Position numbers and translations under genes: made by a program
Notes under the pieces: model-generated
The model's database searches: none
Seen by the model: the letters and a program-made list of their open reading frames with translations, nothing else
What the model was told of the DNA's origin: nothing
Origin: Spirirestis rafaelensis WJT71-NPBG6
GTDB lineage: Bacteria; Cyanobacteriota; Cyanobacteriia; Cyanobacteriales; Nostocaceae
Reading direction: 5' to 3'
Length of the DNA stretch: 50,074 nt
Assembly (NCBI GenBank): GCA_019359015.1
Contig: JAHHID010000060.1
Span: 1-50,074 of the forward strand
Part shown: piece after piece, positions 1 through 7,888 of the stretch
How the letters are laid out: every line of letters starts with the position of its first letter
Numbering within the stretch: position 1 is the stretch's first letter

Positions 1-125
1 TAGGTTTAGCATTTATCTATTCTATCTTAAAAATAGATAAATCGTTTTTAAAGCCAAATTCATTTGGCTCATTCGCTTATATCCCCCGAATTCTATTCGG
101 GGGCTTTACGCTTCACGCCTCGTAA
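1..125. repeat. Left copy of 125-bp contig-terminal inverted repeat
   Basis: Bases 1-125 are the exact reverse complement of 49949-50073; pairing stops at 126. The repeat holds three nested hairpins: an AT-rich one around 15-41, one with arms AGCCAAAT/ATTTGGCT around 52-69, and one with arms CCCCCGAAT/ATTCGGGGG around 83-103. Subterminal palindromes of this kind resemble ends of IS200/IS605-type elements, but no transposase is present here. Because the sequence stops inside the repeat at both ends, an assembly break is the simplest reading. Confidence 0.9.
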
Positions 126-212
126 AAGTTCGTAGTAACCACTAAAGTGGTTAAATTAAGGACTGAAGTCCTTAGTCCGAATTAAATTAAGAGCTAAAGC
201 CCTTACTACGGG
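126..212. repeat. Short hairpin repeats (CGTAGTAA / AAAGTGGTTAAATTAAGGACT type)
   Basis: This stretch is made of small palindromic modules such as CCACTAAAGTGG and AAGGACT..AGTCCTT, bounded by GTAGTAA and TTACTAC. The same modules recur at 2609-2731, in both places directly downstream of the 3' end of the glycosyltransferase-TPR coding sequence. It is non-coding. Confidence 0.75.
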
Positions 213-356
213 TTAAATCAACTTCATCTCACCCAAAGAGTGACATAATTTCTTCGCTTCGTCGGGGTTGTATTTCTAATGAAGGGCGATCGCCTGACCA
301 CTCTTGGGATAAACTATCTTGGAGATTGCCTAGTTTCAAGAGCACAACACCCAAAT
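213..356 (-). pseudogene. 3' remnant of a glycosyltransferase-TPR paralog
   Basis: Read on the minus strand, this segment encodes NLGVVLLKLGNLQDSLS. After a frame change it continues as SGQAIALH, an in-frame stop, then KYNPDEAKKL and finally GEMKLI before a stop. This parallels the C terminus of the intact gene ending at 2732 (NLGVVLLKLGNVQDSLS, then AIVLH-E-KYNPEEAKKL and LREMNLI). The copy has lost its 5' part, carries at least one frameshift and one nonsense change, and is a decayed partial duplicate. It lies upstream of the sensor kinase, in the same orientation as the intact copy downstream of it. Confidence 0.8.
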
Positions 357-474
357 TTTAATCCTTTGATGAATGTTCGACAACGTGCTCTCCAACAAGC
401 TCGGCAATATTGGATAATTATATAAATAGTGGCTCTTATAGTATCAATGAAAGAGCCGAGAGCGCACGTAGTAT
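357..474. other. Leader region of the sensor-kinase gene
   Basis: The stretch between the decayed fragment and the kinase start contains a hairpin with arms GGCTCTT/AAGAGCC at about 432-457, roughly 20 bases before the ATG. A reading frame of about 18 codons (from near 371) has no recognisable relative. No promoter or Shine-Dalgarno sequence can be assigned with confidence. Confidence 0.35.
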
Positions 475-2613
475 ATGTCAGAATTGTGGACTAATTTTTT
501 TACATCGTCTCCTTTTATTCCCCACGGACACTGTTATCTGTGGAAAACAGATTTAGTCTGGCTACACTTATTATCCGACGCATTCATCGCACTAGCTTAT
601 TATTCCATCCCCATCACACTGTTTTGCTTTGTCCGGCAGCGACGGGATTTGCCGTTTGACTGGATATTTTTGTTGTTTGCTGCCTTCATCGTCGCTTGTG
701 GCACGACGCACTTGATGGACATTTGGACGCTGTGGTATCCCAGTTATTGGTTATCAGGAGCAATCAAAGCCGTTACGGCAATGGTATCTGTATTTACCGC
801 CTTACAACTAGTCCCCCTAGTGCCACAAGCGTTAGCGCTTCCAAGTCCAGCGCAACTAGAGCAAGCCAATCAACAACTGCAAGTACAAATTAGCGAACGT
901 CTGCGGGTGGAGCAGGAGCTAAGAAAATATCAGGGTAATCTCGAACAGTTGGTAGCGCTGCGTACCAATGAACTTATCCAGACTAACGCACAATTACAGC
1001 AGGAAATTGTCGAACGTCAGCTAACAGAAGCAGCATTACGTCAAAGCCAAGAAACCATCCGGCAACAACTGACAGAGATTGAAGCTATTTATACTAATGC
1101 CCCCATTGGGCTGTGTATGTTAGATATTAATTTCCGATATATTCGTGTCAACAAGCAGCTAGCTGAAATTAATGGCATTCCAGAATCAGAACATCTGGGA
1201 CGAACTGCACAGGAGGTATTGCCAGAGTTAGGAGAAGTGCAAAAGCCAATCTTTGAGCAGATAATTGCCACGAGATTACCGGTTTTAAATCGTGAAATCC
1301 AGGGTGAGACTCCAGCCCAACCTGGCATTGAGCGGTCATGGCTCGTTAATTACTATCCGCTCCAAGATGGCGATAGCCAAGTAGCAAGTATCAACATTAT
1401 TGTCCAAGAAATTACCGAACGCAAGCGAGCCGAGCAAGAACGAGAAGCGCTATATGCTCGCGAACAATTTGCGCGTCAACAAGCTGAAACTGCCAACCGC
1501 GTCAAAGACCAGTTTCTTGCCATTCTCTCACACGAACTCCGCACACCCCTCAACCCCATCCTGGGCTGGGCAAAACTGCTGCAAACTCGCTCTTTTAATA
1601 GCACCACTACTGCTAAGGGACTCGCTACCATCGAACGCAATGCCAAATTGCAGATTCAACTGATTGATGACTTACTCGATGTCTCCCGGATTCTCCGCAA
1701 TAAACTGATTCTAGAAATTAGTTCTGTAGATTTAGCAGCTGTAATTGCAGCAGCACTAGAAACAGTACGCTGGCCAGCAGAAGCTAAAGGTATCCAAATT
1801 CAGCTTAAAATTGACCCGAATGTAAATTTTGTTTGCGGTGATTTTAATCGTCTCCAGCAAGTTATCGGAAATCTGCTCTCTAACGCTGTCAAGTTCACAC
1901 CCTCTGGTGGACAGGTAGAAGTTTGTTTAAGACAGGATGGCTCTTGTGTCCAAATTAACGTCAGCGACACGGGTAAAGGTATTAGTCCTGATTTTCTCCC
2001 CCATGTATTTGAATACTTCCAACAAGGAGATAGCAGCATAACCAGACACTTTGGCGGGCTGGGGTTGGGATTGGCGATCGTGCGTAATCTGGTAGAGTTG
2101 CATGGGGGGAGTGTAACGGTAGAGAGTCCGGGAGAAGATAAAGGTACAACGTTTAGGGTGAAATTACCTTTGATTCCAGCTTCCCTTTTGTTGCCTGAAA
2201 ATCGGTCAACTAAATCCCCAACTCTACCGAATTTAGTAGGGGTGAAAATTTTTATTGTCGAGGATGATGATGATTCCCGCGAGTTTCTCTCCATCTTGCT
2301 ACAAGAATCTGGGGCAATCGTCACAGTAGCAGCATCAGGACTAGAAGCATTATCTAATTTTACTAAATCTGAACCAAATATCTTGTTATGTGACATCGGT
2401 ATGCCAGAAATGGATGGTTATAGCTTTATTCGTCAAATCAGAACTATGTCACCAGAACAAGGTGGGAATATTCCCGCTATTGCTCTGACTGCTTATGCTG
2501 GTGAGACTGACAAGCAGCAGGTATTAGCAGCAGGTTTTACCAAACATGTTGCCAAACCAGTTGTGGCAGATGAATTAATTGCTTTGATTGCAGAACTGGT
2601 GAAAATTTCGTAG
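475..2613 (+). CDS. Ethylene-receptor-type hybrid histidine kinase (PAS-HisKA-HATPase-REC)
   Basis: This is a 712-aa membrane sensor. Three N-terminal transmembrane segments (about 28-115) match the ethylene-binding domain of plant ETR1 and cyanobacterial Etr1/UirS proteins. D35, Y42, I45, P46, C75 and H79 have the same spacing as the copper- and ethylene-binding residues of ETR1 (D25, Y32, I35, P36, C65, H69). A coiled coil (125-200) and a PAS domain (about 200-315) follow. Next come HisKA with phospho-acceptor H353, the ATPase N box (NLLSNAVKF, near 466), the G boxes DTGKGI and GLGLGLAIV, and a C-terminal receiver with D640 and K694. The internal receiver implies a phosphorelay or a separate output partner; no response regulator is adjacent. 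The ligand could be ethylene or, as for UirS, related to light sensing. The domain call is firm; the ligand is inferred. Confidence 0.93.
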   Translation: MSELWTNFFTSSPFIPHGHCYLWKTDLVWLHLLSDAFIALAYYSIPITLFCFVRQRRDLPFDWIFLLFAAFIVACGTTHLMDIWTLWYPSYWLSGAIKAVTAMVSVFTALQLVPLVPQALALPSPAQLEQANQQLQVQISERLRVEQELRKYQGNLEQLVALRTNELIQTNAQLQQEIVERQLTEAALRQSQETIRQQLTEIEAIYTNAPIGLCMLDINFRYIRVNKQLAEINGIPESEHLGRTAQEVLPELGEVQKPIFEQIIATRLPVLNREIQGETPAQPGIERSWLVNYYPLQDGDSQVASINIIVQEITERKRAEQEREALYAREQFARQQAETANRVKDQFLAILSHELRTPLNPILGWAKLLQTRSFNSTTTAKGLATIERNAKLQIQLIDDLLDVSRILRNKLILEISSVDLAAVIAAALETVRWPAEAKGIQIQLKIDPNVNFVCGDFNRLQQVIGNLLSNAVKFTPSGGQVEVCLRQDGSCVQINVSDTGKGISPDFLPHVFEYFQQGDSSITRHFGGLGLGLAIVRNLVELHGGSVTVESPGEDKGTTFRVKLPLIPASLLLPENRSTKSPTLPNLVGVKIFIVEDDDDSREFLSILLQESGAIVTVAASGLEALSNFTKSEPNILLCDIGMPEMDGYSFIRQIRTMSPEQGGNIPAIALTAYAGETDKQQVLAAGFTKHVAKPVVADELIALIAELVKIS

Positions 2614-2731
2614 TAATCACTTTAGTGGTTAAATTAAGGACTCTTCGTGCTTAGTACGCACTTTAGTGGTTAAATTAAGGACTCTTTGTGCTTAGTACGA
2701 GTTAAATAAGGACTTTAGTCCTTACTACGAA
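2614..2731. repeat. Hairpin repeats between sensor kinase and glycosyltransferase
   Basis: Two near-identical tandem copies of an ACTTTAGTGGTTAAATTAAG module are followed by AGGACTTTAGTCCT, all non-coding. This is the same repeat type as at 126-212. Together with the adjoining TPR-gene ends they form imperfect direct repeats that bracket the sensor kinase. Confidence 0.7.
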
Positions 2732-3919
2732 TTAAATCAAGTTCATCTCACGCAATCCTTTATGTAATTTCTTCGCCTCCTCAGGGTTATACTTCTCATG
2801 AAGGACGATCGCTTTGCCAAAAGCTGATAAACTATCTTGGACATTGCCTAGTTTCAACAGCACAACGCCCAAGTTTTGATAAGCTTCTGCATAGTTGGCA
2901 TTAAGAGCGATCGCTTGTTGATAAGATGCGATCGCTTCATTGAACAATCCCAAAGCCTTAAACGTCATTCCCAGATTATAATGTCCGGCAGCAAAATTTG
3001 GATCGATTCGCAAAGCTGTTTCGTAAGCAGCTTTTGCATATTTTAAATCTCCCGCTGCCTTGAGTAAGTTACCCAAATTGTTGTATGCTCCTAATTTGAG
3101 CATCGGGTAAATATGTAACTTGAGTGCAGCGGTATAGTGAGCCATCGCTTGTTTAGGATTTTGCAATCGACTGTAAGCAATGCCTAAATGATAGTAAAGC
3201 TCATACAAAATCTCATCGTTAGCTTGTTTCGAGGCAACACCTTTAATCAACAACTCTAAGCCTTGGGCAATTTTACCAGTTTCCACATATAAAGCACCTA
3301 GCTTACTGCAAACATAGGGATCATCAGGATGATTGACAAGAAAACTTTCCATCGCTGTTTGTGCTTTGGCGTATTTATTTTGTTGAGCGATCGCGTTTTT
3401 TTGGTATCCTTCATGCAGAATTGCCACTTGTGGTAAATAGCCTACCTGCCAATCGAGTTCTTTAGTTAAAATTGCGGATATACTATCATCCACCAAAGCA
3501 TGATATGGACGGGAAAAGCTTATATCTGGATGATTTTTAAACAACCGCGAAACCATAGAATAAGGAGATTGTTCTGCACCAACTTCATGCCGTACTAAGT
3601 TAATCAGAAGATGGAAATCACTTTCTATTGCTTCTCGGATATGCGGTACGATTTGCTGCGTTAGAGTTTCATCCGCATCCAATACTAAAACCCAATCACC
3701 TGTAACGTATTTTAGAGCATCATTGCGGGCAGCACTGAAATCATTACACCATTCAAAGTGATGAACCTCCGCACCGAATTGTTTAGCAATATCGGGAGTT
3801 TTATCTGTAGAACCCGTATCCAGGACAATTATTTGATCTACCGCATCTTTAACACTACCCAAACATTTAGGCAGTGCAACTTCTTCATCTTTAACAATCA
3901 TGCATAAACTGAGTTTCAT
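2732..3919 (-). CDS. Family 2 glycosyltransferase with C-terminal TPR repeats
   Basis: The protein of about 395 aa begins MKLSLCMIVKDEE, the usual start of SunS-like GT2 glycosyltransferases. An upstream in-frame start at 3955 would add 12 unrelated residues, so 3919 is preferred. The GT-A domain covers residues 1 to about 185, with the nucleotide-binding motif VLDTGSTDKT and the metal-binding LVLDADETL (DAD near 81-83). TPR units follow from about 190 to the end. Such proteins are thought to transfer sugars to proteins or cell-surface glycans; the substrate is unknown. A decayed copy of the 3' end lies at 213-356. Confidence 0.88.
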   Translation of the reverse strand: MKLSLCMIVKDEEVALPKCLGSVKDAVDQIIVLDTGSTDKTPDIAKQFGAEVHHFEWCNDFSAARNDALKYVTGDWVLVLDADETLTQQIVPHIREAIESDFHLLINLVRHEVGAEQSPYSMVSRLFKNHPDISFSRPYHALVDDSISAILTKELDWQVGYLPQVAILHEGYQKNAIAQQNKYAKAQTAMESFLVNHPDDPYVCSKLGALYVETGKIAQGLELLIKGVASKQANDEILYELYYHLGIAYSRLQNPKQAMAHYTAALKLHIYPMLKLGAYNNLGNLLKAAGDLKYAKAAYETALRIDPNFAAGHYNLGMTFKALGLFNEAIASYQQAIALNANYAEAYQNLGVVLLKLGNVQDSLSAFGKAIVLHEKYNPEEAKKLHKGLREMNLI

Positions 3920-4337
3920 AACTTGCCGTAATCCAAACTTAATATAAAATTGCACGGGAGCATAACGTGCTTAATTACGATCATGCCGTACTCTCGTCTA
4001 ATATTGAGTCCGATTGAACAGTTGTCATAGCCAAGCGCGATCGCGCTTGGTTGCCGCACGCTAGCCTTATTGAAGGGTATGAAGCACCAGTTAGTGTTCG
4101 CGATCGCTTTACTTCGTTGCGATCGCGCTTGACATATCATAACTAATTAAGCGGACTTGATATAACTGGTTTGTCAAGGATTAATGCATGAGTCCACAAG
4201 GAATGACTACCCTTTGCAGGAGGTTACATAAACCCCGCTTTTTGTAGCATTGCCTTTAATCGTCTAACTTTTGGACATTCACCTTTAATTTAAATTAAAT
4301 CTATTTGTTACTTGATTATCTTATCTGCCTTACCTGT
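3920..4337. other. Intergenic region with HIP1-rich palindromes
   Basis: No gene is supported here. Positions 4031-4050 form a perfect 20-bp palindrome (half-site CCAAGCGCGA) centred on a HIP1-type core. At 4101-4128 two GCGATCGC sites flank a short spacer. The rest is AT-rich and includes the 3' flank of the protease-TPR gene. Confidence 0.5.
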
Positions 4338-6764
4338 TTAGCGCTGATACTTTTTAATCGACTCCAACACTTGTTGATACAACGCTGTATTTCCTTGTTG
4401 TAGAAATAGTTCAGTTGCTTTTTGCCAATCAGCTAATGCCTGCTGCTTATCTCCCAACTCAGAGCGGACAATACCCCGGCTGTAGTAGGCTTGACCATAG
4501 CTGGGATTAATCTTGATAGCAGTATTGTAATCAGCTAATGCCCCTTGCTTATCTCCCAAATCAGAACGGACACCACCCCGGTTGTAGTAGGCTTCGGCAA
4601 AGTTAGGATTAATCTTGATAGCAGAGGTGTAATCAGCCATTGCTCCTTGTTTATCTCCCATCTCTTTGCGAGCATTACCCCGATTGTTGTAAGCTTCGAC
4701 ATAGTTGGGATTAATTTTGAGGGCTTGATTGTAATGAACGATCGCCTCTTGCAGATCTCCCATCTCTTTACGGACAATACCCCAGTTGTAGTAGGCTTCG
4801 GCATAGTTAGGATTAATCTTAACAGCTGAAGTGAAATCAGCTAATGCCCCCTTCTTATCTCCCAAATCAGAGCGGACAATACCCCGATTGTTGTAGGCTA
4901 GGGCTAAGTTAGGATTAATCTTGATGGCAAAGGTGAAATCAGCAATTGCCCCCTTCTTGTCTCCCAAATCAGAGCGGATAACACCTCGGTTGATGTAGGC
5001 TTCAACATAGTCAGGATTAATCTTGATGGCAAAGGTGAAATCAGCAATTGCCCCCTTATTATCTCCCAAATCAGAGCGGATAACACCCCGGTTGTAATAA
5101 GCCGTATCATACTTGGGATTAATTTTAATAGCAGTATTGTAATCAGCAATCGCCCCTTGTTTATCTCCTAAAGCAGAGCGGGCATTACCCCGGTTGTAGT
5201 ATGCTTCACCATAGCTTGGATTAATCTTAATAGCAGAAGTGTAATGTTGTATTGCTTCCTTCTTGTCTCCTAAAGCAGAGTGGGCAATAGCCTGGTTATA
5301 GTATGCTTCGGCAAAGTTGGGATTAATCTTGATAGCAGAGGTGAAATCAGCTAATGCTAAGAGTTTGTCTCCCAAATCAAAGCGGACATTACCCCGGTTG
5401 TTGTAGGCATCGGCATTGTTAGGATTAATCTTGATGGCAGTATTGTAATCAGCAATTGCTAAGAGCTTATCTCCCAACTCAGCGCGGACATTACCCCGGT
5501 TGTAGTAAGCTTCGGCATCGTTGGGATTAATCTTGATGGCAGTATTGTAATCAGCGATTGCCCCCTTCTTGTCTCCCAAATCAGAGCGGGCAACACCCCG
5601 GTTGTTGTAGGCATCCGCATAGTTAGGATTAATCTTGATGGCAGTATTGTAATCTTCTATTGCCCCCACATTATCTCCTAAATACTTGCGGGCTAAACCT
5701 CGATTGTTGTAGGCTTCGGCATCGTTGGGACTAATCTTGATAGCAGAAGTGAAATCTTCTATTGCCTCTTGCTTGTCTCCCAAATCAGAGCGGGCAACAC
5801 CCAGGTTTTTGTAGGCTTGGGTAAGGTTAGGATTAATCTTGATAGCTTGATTATAATCAGCGATCGCTAAGAGCTTATCTCCCAAATGCTTGCGGGCAAC
5901 ACCCCGATTGTTGTAGGCTTCGGCATAGTTGGGATTAAGGCGAATTGCTTCATTTAAATCTTTTATAGCCCCTTTATAATCTTTTCGAGCATACTTTTGA
6001 TTCGCTTCGATATAAAAATCATCCGCTTTCGACGACATTGTTGCAACTACATTGGGTGGTTTCACTCCCACATCCACCCCAACCGCCAACATTTGCCGCA
6101 AACTAGAATAAATGGAAGTCCCTAAAGCCCCAATTATCACAAACTCTCGAGAATCACCTTCTGAAGCTTCAGTAATCGCTCTACCGTGAATTCCTACTAA
6201 TTCCCCTTGCTCGTTTAGTATGGCGCCGCCACTCATACCGGATGACGTGCGATTATCATAGCTGAGGTCATAACCATCACGCTGGGAACCCTTAGCATCC
6301 ACCTTGCCCTCTTTGAACCTAAAATCAACATTGGGAGCTGCTGCCGTCTTTGCAGGAAACCCAGCAACGTAAATTAGTGTACTATTCGTAACTTTATCAG
6401 AGTCGCCGATCTTCGCCGTCGTGTATTTTTGATTGGTATTAAATTCAACAACTGCCAAATCCAAATTTTGCAGAGGTTTTATATTCTTGATTTGATAACT
6501 TTGTTTATCAGGGGTGATTATTTGTTTTTTTCCCTTTTTCACCACATGACCCGCAGTCAAGACGGTGTAAGTATTGTCTGATCGCTTGATAATAATTCCC
6601 GAACCCGCATAGCTAGGATTTTGAGTGTCAACAATTTGTACACTAATTTCTCTGGCAATCTTTTCCACCTCTGATGGAGACAGGCTCAATGCTACCTGAG
6701 ATTCTAGCAGGAACATTAATAGACCAATCAGCACTGGTGAAAGTGGATGATAATACTTCATCAT
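4338..6764 (-). CDS. Secreted trypsin-like serine protease with 15 TPR repeats
   Basis: This is an 808-aa protein. A signal peptide (residues 1 to about 28) precedes an S1-type protease domain (30-235). The triad is visible: H73 in TAGHVV, D102 in NLDLAVVEF and S178 in SSGMSGGAIL. From about 250 to the end there are 15 full 34-residue TPR units of the pattern AIADYNTAIKINPN-AEAYNNRG plus a partial sixteenth. The units are unusually uniform and the gene reads as a 102-bp tandem repeat at DNA level, implying recent expansion or gene conversion. It probably acts in the periplasm or thylakoid lumen, with the TPR rod binding a partner. It is followed by COP23 and a kinase; fragments of related proteases lie at 9622-9811 and 9822-10530. 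Either of two adjacent ATG codons could be the start. Confidence 0.9.
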   Translation of the reverse strand: MMKYYHPLSPVLIGLLMFLLESQVALSLSPSEVEKIAREISVQIVDTQNPSYAGSGIIIKRSDNTYTVLTAGHVVKKGKKQIITPDKQSYQIKNIKPLQNLDLAVVEFNTNQKYTTAKIGDSDKVTNSTLIYVAGFPAKTAAAPNVDFRFKEGKVDAKGSQRDGYDLSYDNRTSSGMSGGAILNEQGELVGIHGRAITEASEGDSREFVIIGALGTSIYSSLRQMLAVGVDVGVKPPNVVATMSSKADDFYIEANQKYARKDYKGAIKDLNEAIRLNPNYAEAYNNRGVARKHLGDKLLAIADYNQAIKINPNLTQAYKNLGVARSDLGDKQEAIEDFTSAIKISPNDAEAYNNRGLARKYLGDNVGAIEDYNTAIKINPNYADAYNNRGVARSDLGDKKGAIADYNTAIKINPNDAEAYYNRGNVRAELGDKLLAIADYNTAIKINPNNADAYNNRGNVRFDLGDKLLALADFTSAIKINPNFAEAYYNQAIAHSALGDKKEAIQHYTSAIKINPSYGEAYYNRGNARSALGDKQGAIADYNTAIKINPKYDTAYYNRGVIRSDLGDNKGAIADFTFAIKINPDYVEAYINRGVIRSDLGDKKGAIADFTFAIKINPNLALAYNNRGIVRSDLGDKKGALADFTSAVKINPNYAEAYYNWGIVRKEMGDLQEAIVHYNQALKINPNYVEAYNNRGNARKEMGDKQGAMADYTSAIKINPNFAEAYYNRGGVRSDLGDKQGALADYNTAIKINPSYGQAYYSRGIVRSELGDKQQALADWQKATELFLQQGNTALYQQVLESIKKYQR

Positions 6765-6786
6765 TTAGTTTTTTCTAAAACTTCCT

Positions 6787-6879
6787 GTAGGGTGCGTTAA
6801 GCAAAGCGGTAACGTACCCCATTAACCAAAACGTGCCTAATTTATAACCGTGCGTTACACTGCAAAAGGCGCACCCTAC
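6787..6879. repeat. Inverted-repeat element (GTAGGGTGCG ends)
   Basis: GTAGGGTGCG at 6787 and its reverse complement at 6870-6879 bound about 93 bp of non-coding sequence. This looks like the short GTAGGGTGCGTTA-type repeats that are common in filamentous cyanobacteria. It sits in the promoter region of the protease-TPR gene. Confidence 0.7.
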
Positions 6880-7018
6880 GTCAAGCATTGATTTCAATCG
6901 ACTTGAGTGGAATGCGTGCTGTGGGCAAGTAATTTATTTCCGGGCGATCGCACGCGTTGCGTCGAAAAAGCTGCAAGATATAGGGTGAATTATACTGGGT
7001 CACCACACCCGACAATTT

Positions 7019-7555
7019 TTACCCTTCAGGTTGTAAATTATTTAAATATGTCTCAAAGTCAATATAGATTTGCGAGTCATCGCTACTTTGATTTTGTATT
7101 GTACTCCCAGCTAAACTACGCCTATCTAATAACCTTTCCAGAACAACTTTGCCATTATCACCACGCTTAAGGGTAAATAATACATTGGGATTGGTGCAAG
7201 CATCGTTTGTACTCACAACAGCACATATAACTGAGTGTTCATTTACCATCCCTGTGGTGATAGTTTTGAGAGTGCCATTGTCATAACTTCTCTGAAATCT
7301 CCGCGATACCTCTTGACAACGTTGTAGAGGTGTCAAAAAAGAATAAGAAGAAAGCCAGCGAATTATTGGTATCTTTCTCCCATCTTCTCGACGCGCAAAC
7401 GTTGTAGGTATACCTTTGCTCTGCTCGCAAAAGAACTTTATGTTACTAGCATAACTAGGCTGATTGATTGTACTTGCGGTAAATACGGTCAGTAACACTA
7501 TCTTGTAAACTCTAGCAACCTTTCTCAACGCAGGATTGAGTAATTTATACACCAT
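7019..7555 (-). CDS. COP23 domain protein (circadian oscillating protein-like)
   Basis: The 178-aa precursor has an N-terminal hydrophobic signal (about 17-37, ending SYAS). It continues with the typical COP23 body: FFCEQSKGIPTT, IIRWLSSY, QRCQEVSRRFQ, a glycine-threonine stretch (TLKTITTGM), VICAVVS and LFTLKRGDN. COP23 was described as an abundant, rhythmically produced membrane-associated protein of cyanobacteria; its biochemical role is unknown. Paired cysteines suggest an exported, disulphide-bonded protein. The gene shares a 333-bp divergent promoter region with the kinase, and the S1-TPR protease lies downstream on the same strand. Confidence 0.88.
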   Translation of the reverse strand: MVYKLLNPALRKVARVYKIVLLTVFTASTINQPSYASNIKFFCEQSKGIPTTFARREDGRKIPIIRWLSSYSFLTPLQRCQEVSRRFQRSYDNGTLKTITTGMVNEHSVICAVVSTNDACTNPNVLFTLKRGDNGKVVLERLLDRRSLAGSTIQNQSSDDSQIYIDFETYLNNLQPEG

Positions 7556-7888
7556 AAAAATGCAAGAATTCCTAAATAAATGTATACTTTAGTTTATGAA
7601 AATATGATAAGTCACAAACATAATCTACAACATTTTGTGATCATGTTTAGGTATACCAGTAAACATAAGATTTTCAGATAAAAGAGTTTTAAGCCTACAT
7701 TTGTGTACGTTTTAGCTTGATGGTGGGTGATGCAAGCTATAACAAAGCTGAGATTTATAGTTTTCTTATATATTTCTTTACCTAAATAAATATTAGTATT
7801 GGTATACGATTGCTATGCTGCTAGTTTAAATGTGTGCGAAAATCGTCATCAAATAGGGTAATAACTTCCAGTACCTAGAGTGACTCTC
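7556..7888. promoter_or_regulatory. Divergent intergenic region between COP23 and Ser/Thr kinase
   Basis: About 330 bp of AT-rich sequence separates two divergent genes and must hold both promoters. No coding potential is seen. TATA-like stretches are too numerous to single out a -10 box. Confidence 0.4.

Noticed and set aside
3920-4140. Minus-strand frame of 74 codons upstream of the glycosyltransferase
   Set aside because: It runs through HIP1 palindromes and has no coding character or family match.
4545-5149. Open frames antisense or shifted to the TPR array
   Set aside because: They arise from the periodic 102-bp repeat of the protease-TPR gene and have repetitive, unnatural composition.
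4380-5990. Regularly spaced repeats as a CRISPR array
   Set aside because: The 102-bp units are coding TPRs with no unique spacers; no cas genes are present.
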